A stretch of 64,000 bases of DNA from Drosophila pseudoobscura (taxonomy: Eukaryota > Arthropoda > Insecta > Diptera > Drosophilidae), in assembly GCF_009870125.1 (NCBI RefSeq), contig NC_046683.1, positions 52,777,869-52,841,868 on the forward strand, given 5' to 3'. Below the pieces are notes generated by a model that ran no database searches, was not told where the DNA came from, and worked only from the letters and a program-made list of their open reading frames with translations. Of the stretch, positions 1 to 13,300 are shown in pieces. Position 1 is the first letter of the stretch, and each line of letters opens with the position of its first letter. The translations under genes were made by a program, and so were the position numbers.

Positions 1-2291
1 CTAGAGGGTATTTGGTAGTCGACCCACTCTAGTTTGGTCTTCTTACTTGTTGTTTATGCTTCTACGCAGACAAAACGAAAACGAAATCGATGAGGAGAGG
101 AGAGCAGAGGAAAGGAGGACGTTGCAGGCGGAGGCTATAGATGATAAGGGCCAGGTTTAATGAACTAGCTAATTTCATTGCCATACTCGGAAACGGTTCA
201 CGTAGGCGTGAGTCCCATAAACATATACATGGGAAATCGGTGGATATAAAATCAGGTACCTGTGGTAGGGTTTGTTGAAATATTCCCCCTGGAAGAGCCT
301 CCTAACTCCCATATATGACAAATGATTGCAAATCAGATCTATCCAAAGTCATTTGGGGGCATTTCTATGCCTTGCGGTAATTTTATTCTCATTCAAAGAT
401 CTACAACACGCGGAGGAACAGGAATGGATGAAAGAACACAATTCCAAACAAAAAAAAGGAGACTACTCTACGAAAGGGTTGCCATGGGAACCATAAGATG
501 TTCCTACCTGCCTGGATATAAAGAGGGAATTAGCTCTTCAGAGTCCCAGCCCACTTTTGGTGGAAATCAGCCTGCTTTGGGTAAATCGGGTACGATAGGT
601 ACCGACGATTGTTCAATGGAAACTCAAGAGCTGCTTTTGGGTTGGACGGCGAATCCAGTCCGCAGCACAAAGGAGATGTCTGCCCTGCAAAATGTTTAAT
701 TAAATGGCATGCAATGCAGATTTTAAGTAGTTTTCCATCAGATTGTGTCAGATAAGATGTGGATTGATATGGAATAACACGGATACACTACATTCAGGCG
801 CGATTTGAACATTTTGTAAGCCAGGAATGAGTGCTAAAACATCCAATTAGGCACAGTTTAGTGATTAGGCACACAAAGTGAGCCGTCGGTGTCGGAATAT
901 GGCGGAAATCGAGTTGATTGGAAGCCATTCCGCCGGACAAATTAAGTTCACACAACTCGCTGACAACTTTATAACGTGGGCTATCCCGATGGCGATGTCG
1001 TTAGTTACATCTATATACACGAGTACACACACACCTACACACCCACACACATGGGGGTAAACCTTTTGTGGATGCTGTCACACAAATTGGCAAAGGAAAC
1101 GGCAGGGGGGAAATAATGTAAACGATGTGAGAGAGCAACAAAGAACAAACAAATTGTGTCACATGTCACACCCCATAACCAAAAAAAAAAACAAAAAAAA
1201 AGTAAAGGAAAAAGAGGGGAAAAGCACACATCCGCAAAGATGGGAGAAATATCTACACGCTGCAGGATGGATGTGGAGGAGATACATATATCCGGAACGG
1301 GTTTGAGTGGACGTCATCGCCCTCCAATGGAGCAGCAGGGTTTTTCATTAGAGCCCAGGAAAAACAATTAAAAATGTGGCCAAGAGAGAGCGAGATAGAC
1401 AAAGAAACAGAGAGAAAATACATCGATTTCTGTTGCCTTAGCCACAGCGAGGAGAGCTCTTGATTTTACTGGGGAAAGATATGTATGTACATATCTTCAT
1501 TCCCTATGGACCATGTTTGGAATGAATTTCCTCAATTCGAATATTCTGGAACATAGTATATTGAAGCTGTTTTCCCAAAGGATCTGGGCTGCACAGAAAT
1601 TAGTTTATAGAATAAAGATATCCATAATATATACTGGAGATGCTCCAGATGTGTCGATATATAGCTGTTTGTGGCGATGCAGGCACCATTAAGAAATGGT
1701 TCTGCAGGGATATCAAAAGAGAAGACGATCCCAGGTACACCATTAGCTACCCTCGCCGCTTTGCCTGCCTGTCTGCCTGCCTGATGGCATGTGCAGCGGC
1801 GGACAGCCTTGAGGCGCACTTAGCAGAACTCTAATTGAATTAGAGGCGGCAACGGGTGCAAGTGCAGTGCGGAAGAGGCAGAAGGGGCATAAATACAATA
1901 ATGCGAGTGGTATGAGGCCCGGCGGAAGAGGCAGCAAAAGAAACAAAGTGACAGTTGGCCATTTTTTGTTGTGCTTCATTGATTGGCAGACCCGGACAGG
2001 GCCCGGGCCTGCTGCTGGGGGGCCCTGCTGCCCCCGAGTCCAAGTCGAGTCGCTGGCCAGAACCCGCCGGGAGGAGGCGCAAATCACTAGACCAAATCAA
2101 TTTTGCAGAGCAAAAGTCCATCCCCGGGCCGGGGATTGTGTATATTTAGGTTGTGCAAAGGCTTCCCGCTCTGGCGTGCCCTCGAGCTGGGTGCCACATG
2201 CCCCGGCCGTGCACTCAGTTGCAGTCGAGCCCTGAGCGCGGCTAGTTCCTAGCTCCCAGTTCCCAGCTCCCAGCTCCCAGTTCCCTCGGTC
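1..2291. other. Upstream/intergenic DNA, no gene recognised
   Basis: No convincing coding region is seen. The open frame at 322-699 has no recognisable domain or clear start context and is probably chance. The stretch holds CA repeats (near 1023-1050), A-rich runs near 1180-1200 and short GA-rich tracts. The GC-rich part from about 1985 to 2291, with repeated CTCCCAG units just before the ATG at 2292, is probably the 5' UTR or promoter of the first Mob2 exon. No clear TATA box was found there. Confidence 0.4.
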
Positions 2292-2671
2292 ATGAACTGG
2301 GCCATCTCGAACCTGACGGGCGGCAACCGCGTCAGTCGGGCCATTCTCGTGCGCTACTCCTCAGTGCCGCTGGCGGATGCTGGCGATGGCTCCTCCACGG
2401 GACCGCAGACTCCCACGGCCTCCACTCCGCGAGCGTCCGCGTCGCACACCTCGCTGTCCTCCACATTTGCCGCCACATTCCTGCACTCATCGTCGCGACA
2501 TGTGCCCGGACGCGCCGTGCCGCGACAGAGCGCCAACGGCAACGGCGGCAAGTCGAATTCCAATGCCCCACCGGGCGGCGGAGCCGCAGCTGGAGGCGGC
2601 GGTGGCGCTGGCCCTGCCACACAGCTGTCGCTGCCAATGGACGTCGAGGAGACGGTCACCTGTTTCTGTCG
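2292..2671 (+). CDS. Mob2: Mob2 alternative first coding exon A
   Basis: This is an alternative N-terminus of Mob2, a Mob-family co-activator of NDR kinases (Tricornered in flies). The exon starts at the ATG at 2292 and ends at donor G|GTAAGA (2672), giving 126 codons plus two bases. Joined to the exon at 32565 it reads in frame (CFCR then KARRKERDG). The segment is rich in Ser, Thr, Gly, Ala and Pro, including a Gly/Ala tract, and looks disordered. It has no signal peptide or membrane segment. With the shared exons it gives a protein of about 607 residues. The splice to an exon nearly 30 kb away is inferred from phase; no transcript was seen. Confidence 0.75.
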
Positions 2672-5600
2672 GTAAGATCAGACGAAGAGGCATAGCGATA
2701 AGGATATTTATTGAATATTTCTGTTCGCGGGCAAAGGAATGGGAACGGAAAAAGTCTGATGAGCTACGTGCTTCCCCAACTAAAAGAATAGGGCGGCGGG
2801 AATATGCCTCTGGATCCAGAAAGCTAACAAGAATTGGTATAGGTATATTCCAAGAGATCTCTCAGAATCGTACACCAATAAAGCTTCAATGCCATAGGAA
2901 CTTAGATCAACAGTCGAATATTTGCTATACAACAGATCGGAAAACAGCCAGAAGTCTAATTATCAATCGATTCACTATTAATGCACGAAATATGGGAGTT
3001 TTAAATGTGGAATCCTTTCAGTGTTGCCCCTTTCTTAACTCCATCTCAAAGATATACCAATGGGTATCCTCTGGTCGACCTTCAGCCTGCTTAGCCTATT
3101 GGTTTTTGTCTTCGTTCCGAATCCGAAGAGTGCTTCAAAGAGGGACAGGGACAGGGACAGGGACAAAGTAATTTGCAAAGTCAAACATGTGTGTTAGGGC
3201 TCTCTTTACTCTTTACTCTCCCTCTCGCTCTCTCGCTGTCTCTCTCGATTGCTTACTCTCCCTCTCTGTGTGTGTGTGTTTGGTCGCAGTTCAGAAAAAC
3301 AGCTGATTTTCTCTGCCTATCATTGTTTTTGTTTTCGCCATTGCGGCGGTTTCTCTATTCTGCCCCCCCCCCCGCCCCTCCTGCCGCGGGCACTTCTTGT
3401 AAATTATTAAATTTTGTTTTTGCTGCGCAGTTTTTCCATCATTTTCTTAGCGTTTTGTAGGGTTTCCATGTGGTCGAAAGATAAACATACATAAATAATC
3501 GGTGGTTGGGTTGGGGGTCACACTCACATACATACCTATACATGTGCACATGTGCATGGGGCTGTGTGGGGATATGTGCCCCTTGCCTTCGTTTTGACAC
3601 GCCTCCTTTCGCTGCTTGGCGACACATAAATCACACAGCGACATATCTGAGACGCATATGCATACACGCATACATATGTGAGTGCTTGTGTGCATTTATG
3701 TGGCGCTACATTGTGTTGTTTCTGTTTTTTGCGCACTTCCTAAATTCGACGGCTACCTCTGACGTCATCTGCAATGCGCATGACCCACAGCAGAGAAGCA
3801 GCGCAGCAGAGCAGCAGAGCAGCAAGCACACACTAACTGTAGTAATGGCAGCAGAGCAGAGCAGAGCAGAGCAGCAGCAGCAGAGCAGCAGCAACAACAA
3901 CATCTTGATACGTCTTGCTGTTTTGTTTGTGTGTGTGTGGATGGGGTGGCGTGACCGACTAAACGGAACTCCCGCCGTCTTTCCTTTCCTACTGCCCGCA
4001 AATAAAACTAGAAAAACGAATAAAAAGAGCAGAATAAAAAAACAAAAACAGCAGCCACAGCCGCAGCCGGAGCCGGAGCGACAGCGACAGCATCAGAAAC
4101 GGCAATAAAAACACGAAAGAAAGGTTAACTTCAGGGGCCGATGCTTTTGATACCCTCCCTTGCCGATCGATTGTTTCCTGGGCAGAAGATAACGAATATT
4201 TAACTTGAATATTTCACATGCTTTGCAGTGGGTTTGCACTGGTGCCACACACTCTCATACGTTCCACATGTGGAAGATAGGGCAAAGCTTCAAAAGTTCT
4301 TCATATTGTGCGTCCAATCATACTCTTTGCTAGGGTATACCATCAACATAAACATCAGCTACGGCAATAAAAACCATTTAGAAAGAGAAAGGAAGCAATC
4401 GAGATAGAGAGTGAAGGCAAGAGAGCAATATCGGGATAGTATTTTCTTTGCATACTTCTTCCGTTTATTCCGTTTGATTGTTGTTTTTGGTCTGCCACCA
4501 GGAACAGATCTCTCTCTCTCTCCCTTCCTCTCCCTCTCTCGGTGTCTCTCGTTAGCAGCTCTTTCACTTTGTAATTAAGTTGTGCAGCGAGCGGTGGGAG
4601 GGCAGAAGGTGAGAAAATATGGAGTGCTGGAGTGGGGGCTAAGGGAGAAGGGGGACCCAGGTAGAACGATAATTAATCGTAAATCAAAGATAACAGAGAT
4701 CGATAAACAACAATAACAAATACAACTTGCTTTGTGTTGGTGCACATGTGCTTACTTTTCCAAAACACCTGCATACATCAATCCGCTATAAGGAAATCGA
4801 GAATAAGCTGTGTAAACTGTATTATTATTCTTATGGGGGGCACCAATCCAAAGTACCCTCCTAGCCCTCGCTTAGCACGGGGGTTACGTTCCTGAAAAAC
4901 CTCGTGTGAAGCGGGTTTCGTTTTTGAGTCGTCTTTCGATGGTCGGATCAGAATATTCAAAGCACGATTCCACGATATCGTTAAACCTTATACAAGTTCA
5001 GTTTCTTCAGAGCTCACTGCATTCACAGTAAGAGCAATCTAAGCGAGGGCTAATCGTATCTTATTTCGTACACCAGACTCCCTTTTTCGTACTCCTTACA
5101 TTTTATTTCGTACAAACTACAATATTACTTGCAATATTTTGATTAGACCATTTCGTGGACCAGATTTTATTGTCCTCAGATCTTTAAGGCCACTGTGGCC
5201 CCTCTAGAAGGATAACTAAAGGTCACGAGCCAAATCAAACAAACACTTTCGAGAATAATCAATACAAGTTTTCGATTAAATAGGGTCAACCCTGACAGCT
5301 TCTAGATGATTCCGAATGCAAGGAATGCAAACTTTTGTAGAACAAGGATAAACTCCAAAGGGAATCGATTTGCAAATAATTTTGATTGCTTTCAAAATAT
5401 TATTATCAATTTATGAAGAGACCAGGACCACTTTCCAAAAGCTATACAAATTGTGCAGAATATCCCTAAGGCCCCATGAGGGATCCTTACGATGTTTAAA
5501 GATTATTTCTTGCCCCACGATAGTTCGATGCTGTGAAATATGGTTTTTTCTCGAAGCCTCAAGGGGGGACAGATCCAAAGATTGATGTCCTTTGAACTGC

Positions 5601-6993
5601 TTCAGCAAACCGCAGAAGTTCCTCTCTTTCGGAGAGGCTAGAGGATAGATAGAGGATGGAGAGAACTAGAGAGCGTGTGCAACGCAGCTTCAATAGTCGT
5701 TGCTGCCACAAGTAATGGGCTCAAAGCAATTCAAGTAATGGCAAGTGGCATAGACAGAGAACCGCTAGAAAGCAGCCGAGCGTCGCGTAGTTGCAGTTGC
5801 AGTTGCCGCACTGCCAGACGCAGGCTCCACAAGACACGGCGTGGCTCATGGAGCGCGTTCCATTAGCCGCTCTGTGTCTCTGTGTGTGTGTGTGTGTGTG
5901 CCTTGTAAACGACTCTGCCAGTGGTGCAACTGAACTTGCCGCACTGCGTCGCGGGAGGTCACAGGTGCTGGCTTGCTGGCTGGCTGGGATGGCTACCCGG
6001 GCGGGTGATTCGTTCCCGACTTTATCTGCTTCTCACCTTACGCTCCTTCTTCTCTATCCCTCTCCCTCTCCCTGTCTCTCTCCCTGTCCCTCTCTCTCTT
6101 TGGCCGACAGCTGCTCTGTGGCCGTGTTCCTGTTTTTGAACCTTATTTGCTGTGAATGACGATGCGTTTACTTCGCCAGCAAATGATTCCTCGATTCCGT
6201 GAAATGCAGTTCCTGTGTTATTCTTCATTCTATTCTGTTTTTTTTTTTTTTTTTTTGATTTCTTACTCTGTTTCCTCCTCATGAATGGAGTGGAGAGCCC
6301 AAAGAGCGTGATAATTGTACCTCAGGGAGACAGGGGATGGGATGGAATATCATGCGGGCTTTGGGGTTACCTTCCCAACCATATTGATAAGGATGAAAGG
6401 TCTCACCCTTTGGGGTTAATTAATTGTAACTGATTTTCTAATTATCTATCGTTTCTCCTCTCTTTCAGGTGAGTAAATTCATATCTTTTACGGAAACCAA
6501 GTTAAGCACAAACGAAAGGTAATCCTGTCCTGTATATTTATTGCGTATTTCAGTCCCTCCCGAGTCCCTTTTTACCCCCCATTCTCATGTTGGGCAAAAA
6601 CGCAGTAGATTCTACTGCTATTTGCGCAGTGAGGTCCGTTTCGTGTCGTCTGGCAACGCTGCACAGGCCGTCAGCTGCTGAGCATCACACACACAGCTGA
6701 TGCCGAGAGAGAGCACACAGCAGGGCGAAAGAGCGCCAGAGGCGGACAGACAGCGGGCGAGAGAGAGAGAGAGAGAGAGAGACCTGTCAAACAAGTGGTC
6801 GTCAAAGCACACTCGCACAGAAACGTGTATATATGTATATTTGTATGCAAAACACACACAAGCGGCACTCAGTTGTGCTCGCTCTCGCTCTCTCTCTCTC
6901 TTGCCATCGCCGCACCATCATCGTCATCTCTGCTGTGTGCTCTGCTTTCGTTGCCAGCCAGCTTCTGTCTGCGGTGGTGTGTGTATGTGTGAG

Positions 6994-7031
<38 letters not shown>

Positions 7032-7136
7032 GCAGTGAAAGACAAACGTCGGCCTAACGCCTCAACGGGTCTCGTTTGGGGCTGGCTCTCATTGTAAAAA
7101 TTTCCTTTGCCGTGGTCGGTTCGGTTCGATTCGGTC
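2672..7136 (+). other. Mob2 intron, proximal part
   Basis: Non-coding. It contains CT-rich runs (3205-3265, 4510-4550, 6055-6105), a C-run at 3363-3374, CAG/AGC repeats (3790-3895 and 6998-7030), TG repeats (5880-5900) and a GA microsatellite at 6760-6782. A MITE-like element at 4862-5052 is listed separately. Open frames here are low-complexity shadows. The region 6600-7136 is GC-richer and leads into a candidate promoter near 7137. Confidence 0.5.
4862..5052. mobile_element. Possible MITE-like element with 14-bp inverted ends
   Basis: The sequence TAGCCCTCGCTTAG at 4862-4875 is repeated exactly as its reverse complement at 5039-5052. The two enclose 163 bp of non-coding DNA. The outermost base pairs are TA at each end, which would fit a Tc1/mariner-type TA target duplication. 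No transposase is present. Assignment as a non-autonomous element is inference from the inverted ends alone; no second copy was noticed in the window. Confidence 0.35.
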
Positions 7137-7347
7137 AGTGAGAGCAGCAGCGGTCGTAGGTCGTCGTCTCGGTTTTTTTTTTTTTTTGGTTTTACATTGT
7201 TATTGGAGGCGCCGCCGCTCGATATTCGTGGCGCAGCAGCAGCATCGACATCGATCCTCTCAGTGTGAAATGCTAAGCAAAAGTGCAAATACAATCAAAC
7301 GCAATTGCAAATGCAATTCAATTGCGCGAATCCTGAAAAGGCACAAA
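7137..7347 (+). promoter_or_regulatory. Candidate alternative promoter and 5' exon of Mob2
   Basis: An initiator-like TCAGTG at 7135-7140 follows a run of GGTTC/GATTC repeats. Downstream is A-rich, CAG-containing sequence typical of fly neural 5' UTRs, ending at a good donor AAA|GTAAGC (7348). An open frame starts at 7270 and runs 26 codons to the donor, but it ends in phase 0 and so cannot join the phase-2 shared exon of Mob2. It would then be an upstream ORF, or the exon is purely leader. A possible acceptor for it is at 15767. Not proven by transcript. Confidence 0.35.
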
Positions 7348-10300
7348 GTAAGCAAAGACTCTATTTTTTGTGTGTGTGTGTGTGTTTGTGGCTCCTCTCA
7401 AGCCTGCATCAGAGTGTGTGTGTGTGCTGGTGCCTCTCGTGGCTCTCCTCTCGTATGAAACTGTGTCATTCCACTGCCAAACGGCATACAAGTTTTTCCT
7501 CGCCAAACACAAAGCGTTTTAGCCAGAGCTCTTCTGCAACTATTGCTGGTTGTAGTTGTAGTTGCTGCCACGGTTTGTTGCTTCACTGATTACGCGCAAT
7601 GCAGCAGCGGTGGCAGTGGTGGCAGCGGTGGCAGCGGTGGCAGACGGCAGCCCCCGAGTTCAGTTGCAAAACCGGCGAAGCGCGACTGTTGCCAATGCAG
7701 CGCCTAGAATTGGCACACCAACAACGGCAGCAGCAGCAGCGGCAGCAGCAAACAACAACAACAACTGTTACGGTACATTCACGAGTGCTGTTGCTGCTGC
7801 CACTGCCACCATCGCACCATCCGATCCGAGCCGAACCTAACCACCACCACCACGGTTTTTTTTGTCCATATTGTTTTAACCACTTCCTTTGCCGCAGCGG
7901 CAGGAACTTCCTTCCTGAGAGGCTTCCTGTCTGGGCCATACCCCAACTCCCCCTGCCCATGCCCCTGTCCCTGCCCCTGTCAGGTGTTCCTGCCCCTGCC
8001 TTTGCCACTTTGCCCCTTTTTTTCTTGTTCTTCTTTGCTGCAGTTGTCAACCCCGTTAACGCCTACGTGTTCACAGGCTCAGGGCACACACTTGACGAGT
8101 GGTTACGTTCCGTTCCTCTCCTTGCCTTTCCTCTCCTTTCCGTTCCATTCCGTTCGGTCCGTTCGACCCCAGAGCCGCCCGCATGCCCATTTCTCACACC
8201 TACCGCATTCCCCCACAGCCCAAACCACACTTCGCGTTAGGGCATTTATCGATTTTTGTGTGTGTTTTGGTCATGCTAAAAGTTTTTTTTGTTTTTGTTC
8301 TTTTTTTTGCAAATTAGTTTGTTTCGGCTGGGAATTTCCATGAAGCGCTAGAATCAAATCTAAGGGAAATATCCAGTTTCATGGAATATTCAATCGAAAG
8401 TCAATTTTGTTTGCTCGCTTATTGATTGGGGTTTAGCCCCATATTATGAAATAGTTCTCATGCCATTACAGCTCTAAGGGTGGGGGTTAGGGTGGGGGTT
8501 TTCCCCCCCGAGAAGATGATTTCTGGGAAGCAGGAAGCACTGCCAATGGGACCATTAGGGGTGGTCAAAGAGGGTGTCCTTTGGAGGCTTTTACATTGAA
8601 TATTCCCTAAATAAGCTATCCCCTAGATTGAGGTGTTTTCCCCAGTACTTTCGCTTCGTTTTCCCTGGCAATACACAGATTATACCGATGTTCAGACTAA
8701 TCGATGGCACAACAGAAACCGTTTCGTGCCACAGCTCTGCAGCTCTGAAGCTATGCCCCACAAGGATATTCACAGTTATCTGAAAAGTGGGTTATCTTTT
8801 GAACTGTTGTGTGGCTCGGCGAGCGAGCGAGTGACCAAACGGCGAACCGAAAAACATCTCCGCCTTCGATTGATGCGCCCCGTTTGCCGTGAACCGTTAT
8901 GCCGCATACAGATACACACACACACGCTCGTGTATGTAGAGGCACTTATCAATGTGTAGCATGTCACCTCGCGCGTTGCATGTGCATCTTGCATCTTGCA
9001 TCTTGCATCTTGCTCTGTATGCTCTCCACGGCTCACGTCACCATCAGCGTCAGCGTCAACCCGGCGGAGGCAGAAGAGGCGGAGACGGAGGCAGAGACAG
9101 AGACGGAGGCAGCAAGGTTTCCTGCTCTCGACAGTTGATGTTGTGAAACTCGTTTTATACCTTGTCTCTCTCTCTCTCTCTCTCTTTTATTTCTTTGATG
9201 CTCATAATTCTACAGCTTTTCTATGGCTCTGATGGGAGGGGGGATTGGGGGAGGGGAGGAGTGACTTTGCCCGTTTTCGGTTTCGGTTTCTTTTTGGACT
9301 TGGCGCTCTCCTCTCTCTCCCTCCCTCTCTCTCTCTTGTGTAGCTTTTGCCAAATGCTCGTTTGACCTTTAACGGTGCTTACCCCCACCCCTCTCCGCCC
9401 CCTCTCCGCCCCCGTCCCTTACAAAATTCGGCAACAATTAAGGCACTCCATTCAAAACGCGAGCAATGCCAATTCCCGCAAACAAACACTCGGCGACGCG
9501 TTGCTAGAATCACTTAATAAATTTTTGTGATTTAATTGTTCCTCTCACCCGTGTACCCCCTGGCGGAGGAGAGGGTGTGACGGAGACGCAGACGAAGACG
9601 AAGATGGAGATGGAGACAAAAGACAACCCCATCGAATGGCGACGGGCTTCAATGCGAGTTGAAGGTTAAGTGCGGCGATAGCGACACGGAAATCGAGTGG
9701 AATAGAGCTGGCTCTACGGGCCGTAGTTGGTGTGGAGCACCCCCCCACCGCCCCCCACCCCTGCATATCGGTGTATATTATGGATTGCCATTCAAATGTA
9801 AATCGCACTCGTGACTGTGGCATTTTTTCTTCTTGTTGCAACCATTTTTGCCCCCGTGCGTTCCCGTTTATTATAAATAACCTTAAACGATTTTTCTGCC
9901 CCACGAAAAGTGTCAATGTCAGCTGTTTTGGTGGGGAAAGCACAGGCGAACGAGAAAAATCGAAGACCTGTGTGCTAAATTTATTATTCAGCTGTCGGCA
10001 ATAGGCCATCCATGGGGCCTCTGCTGCTCCGCTGCTCTGCTGCTCTGCTGCTTTCTGCTTTCTTCTTTCGCTGGCAGCACAAAACGTATCTTAAAATAAA
10101 CCTCATATTTTATTCTAAATTCGCAAAATGTTTTCCGTCAGGCCCACAGCGTGTCCCGCTCTCTGCCTCCTTGCCTCCTTGCCACCGTGCCACCGTGCCA
10201 CCGTGCCGCTAATTGCACGCGCGTATGCAGCAGAAGATCCAATCGCACATGTTGGCAGGCTTCTTAAATAATTGCTGGCTGTCACTTGGCCTGTGGCCGG

Positions 10301-13300
10301 TCGGGGGGGGCGGCCCGGGGGGGGTGCATAAAGATGTATCCATGTTGCAATGTTTTGTGTGCTTTTTTTGTCCATGCCCCCGCACATTTCTTTCAGGGGA
10401 TTTGTAACAGAGATGGAGACGGGCACTCGAGATGTGGCGGAGACTTTGCTTTGGCTGCTTCACCCACAACATTGTGGCATTATTGATTTCCTTGTGAAAG
10501 AGCGAGAGAGCAACAGATATTCATATGTTTTATGGGGGAAGCATTTGATGGGCCGATCAGCCGTAAAACATAATGTATTCCTCCCTTCCTCCCCACTTCC
10601 CCTCTATGCCTCTACCCCCACCTCCCCATCGTAATTATGCGGTTGTGCCCGATGCGGCGGCATCTTCAACCAGCCCAAAAAGAAGCCCCCGGTAACTGGA
10701 TAGTGAAAATTGCCTTGGTTTTTCCTCCATTTTCCCCTCTTTGCAACAAAACAATTTTCGGCTACTTTTGCAATCGGCAATCGCTCGACTCCCACAGAAA
10801 CACAGAAACGAAGCCGCACAGCGTCCGCCTCTGGGTCCACTTTTCCTATAATTTTACGAGTATCTATGTATCTCCTGGTTTTCCCTCGTGTTGTTTTTCG
10901 TTTTCGTTCATCAAATTGAGTTAGCGAAAATTACTATAATTTTGGTGGGAAATTTTATGGGTCAAAATGTTGACAATGCGCCCCAGAGAGGCAGGGGGGG
11001 GCAGAGGCGCCCCACAAAAGTGGGGTAGAAAGGCAGACGAGACGAGACGAGACGCCGCTGACCGCAGCGCATATTGTTTCTCTTTTTTTTTTTCCATTTC
11101 CATTTCCATTTTGTTTTTGTTGTTTTTTACTAATTTGCTTAATTAGCGCGACTTACACATATCTACAGGGTATACCCGTAGCATAGTCGCCACTTTTGGG
11201 GTTTGTAACACGATTTAATTGGGTCTACGAGCATTTATTTTTATTGTTTCTCTTCTCTTTTCGGTAATTTCTGCAGAGTCTCTTTTTTACTTGTATTTTA
11301 TTTATTTTTTTTTTTTCCTTTCTTATTTCTCTCACGTTTTGGGCTCTACACAAGTTTATGGCGGGGCCTGAGAGCTGAGCGAGCGCCGTCGTGAATGGAG
11401 TCGAGGGAATGGATTGGAGTACAGTGTGCCGTAGAGAGAGAGAGGAGTACACTGTGGCTTAGCGGGAGAGAGAGAGAGAGAGAGAAAGAGGTGTACACCA
11501 TGGCGTATGGAGGGGAGGAGGTGGAGTACACCGCGGCGTATAGAGAGGAGGAGGTGGAGTGGTGGAGTACACTGGAGATTGGATTGGAGTGGAGCAATAG
11601 CCAGACAGACAGACGGACAGACGGACGGACGGACAGACGGACGGACGGACGGACGGACAGACATTCCCATTAATGCTGGAAACGTGATGTGCGGCGTTTT
11701 GTGTAACTCGCCGTGAGAACATCGCGGGCTCTGCAATCGCTCAGGTTTCGCTTCGGTTTAAATGACAGCCACAGCCGCGGATTGAAACGTTCGAGCCAAC
11801 GAGCCAACGAGCGATCGAGCGAGCACAGCACGTAGATCCCCACAGATCGATCCATGGATTGGCTTTCCGTTTTGTATCTTTTCTCTCTTTTGTCTCTTAG
11901 ATGCACTCCCATTTGCATATGTGCTCGTTCCAGCCATCAGGCAATTGTGCGCGGCCTTCGGAGTGTGAAAATTGCTGCAATCGCTGAACGCACCGCCTCG
12001 CCTCGCCTCGCCTCGAACGTACTTTTCAAGTACATTTATGGGCCGTCGATCTATCATCTGGTGCTGGGTCGAGCCCTTGGAAACGGGGGCTTGGCTAATT
12101 GCCAGCCAGATCTGTACTGATTGGCTCTGATTTGGTATCCAAGTAACTAGACCATATGGGAATTATCGGAAGCTTTAATCGCACCTATTTAGAGTCACCT
12201 TCAAAGGTGATAATCCAACGTGGTACAGCCACAAAAACTAGACCGTCTGTGAAGCAATTTTGTGTTGAAATAAGTTCCAGCTCAGCTCAGCTCAGATCCG
12301 ATCCGATCGGATCGGATCAGTAATGGATGTTCATGTTCTCTCTTTTGTGTAATGATCGAAGAACTGAGAGTTCCGCCAAATCAATTTCCATTTCTACACA
12401 CTGCCTGGAGTGCTACTCGTACGGGTGTACGGGTGTCTGTGTGTGACCCCAAAGCGGGGCATCATCCGAGTAGTGGAAACCGCAAAGCTAATTGCTTATG
12501 CACAACGCATAACCTTGCCACTCCATGACACTTCTGGCCCTTCCCTTTCGCCTGCCCGCAGGGCGGAGGAGCGCTGAAGCGTCGAAAGGGGGGATACCGG
12601 CGGATAGGGTACGGATAGAGAGAAAGCTTTCATCATTTTTCCGCAGCCGCATTGAAAAGGAATGGATAGAGAGAACTGTTGGCCAGGCACGCAGGCAGAC
12701 AGGCGGCTTTCGGGGGGGCTCTCGGGCGGGGAGGCAGTGCTTGGCTTAATTGAAAATTCACAGTAATGCCGGGCTGTGGAAAACGACAGCTGCTGTGTGG
12801 ATAAACACGGAAAACAGAGGAAAAGGCAGCCAGCAACCAGCAGCAGCCGCCCGACCAAAGAAAAGAAAAAGAAAACACATTAAAATAAATATAATTATTT
12901 CTTCTTCTTTTTTTTTCTTGGCTAGACTGGGGCTGCGGGGTGTGGGGTGGGGGGTGGGGGGTGGGGAGACTTCTTTGCTTTTATTTTTTGCTCTTAAGCG
13001 CTTTATATTTCTCGAGATTTCCGCATGCTTTGTCAACCGTGGAAGAGGCACGAACTTTCATTTTAAAAATTCTCGAAGCGTGTGCCGCCCCGCCCCATTT
13101 TCTACCACAGAAACTATGGCTTTTTCCTCCCCCAAATCCAAAAAAAAAAAATCCACAGTGTCATCATCATCATTATCATGGATCAGAGGGGCTCCACGAG
13201 GCTTTTGTTTCTTTGGAAACTTTCATGGTTGCCGGAGTGACTTAATTCTAACGTCGCGACGTGACTGGCAGATCACCCGAGAGAGCATGTAATTCGCAAA

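Noticed and set aside
322..699. 125-codon open frame on the plus strand
   Set aside because: No recognisable domain, no promoter or splice context and ordinary intergenic composition; most likely chance.
2377..3171. 264-codon frame overlapping Mob2 exon A
   Set aside because: It is an out-of-frame reading of exon A that runs through the donor into the intron; the first exon frame joins the Mob core properly and this one does not.
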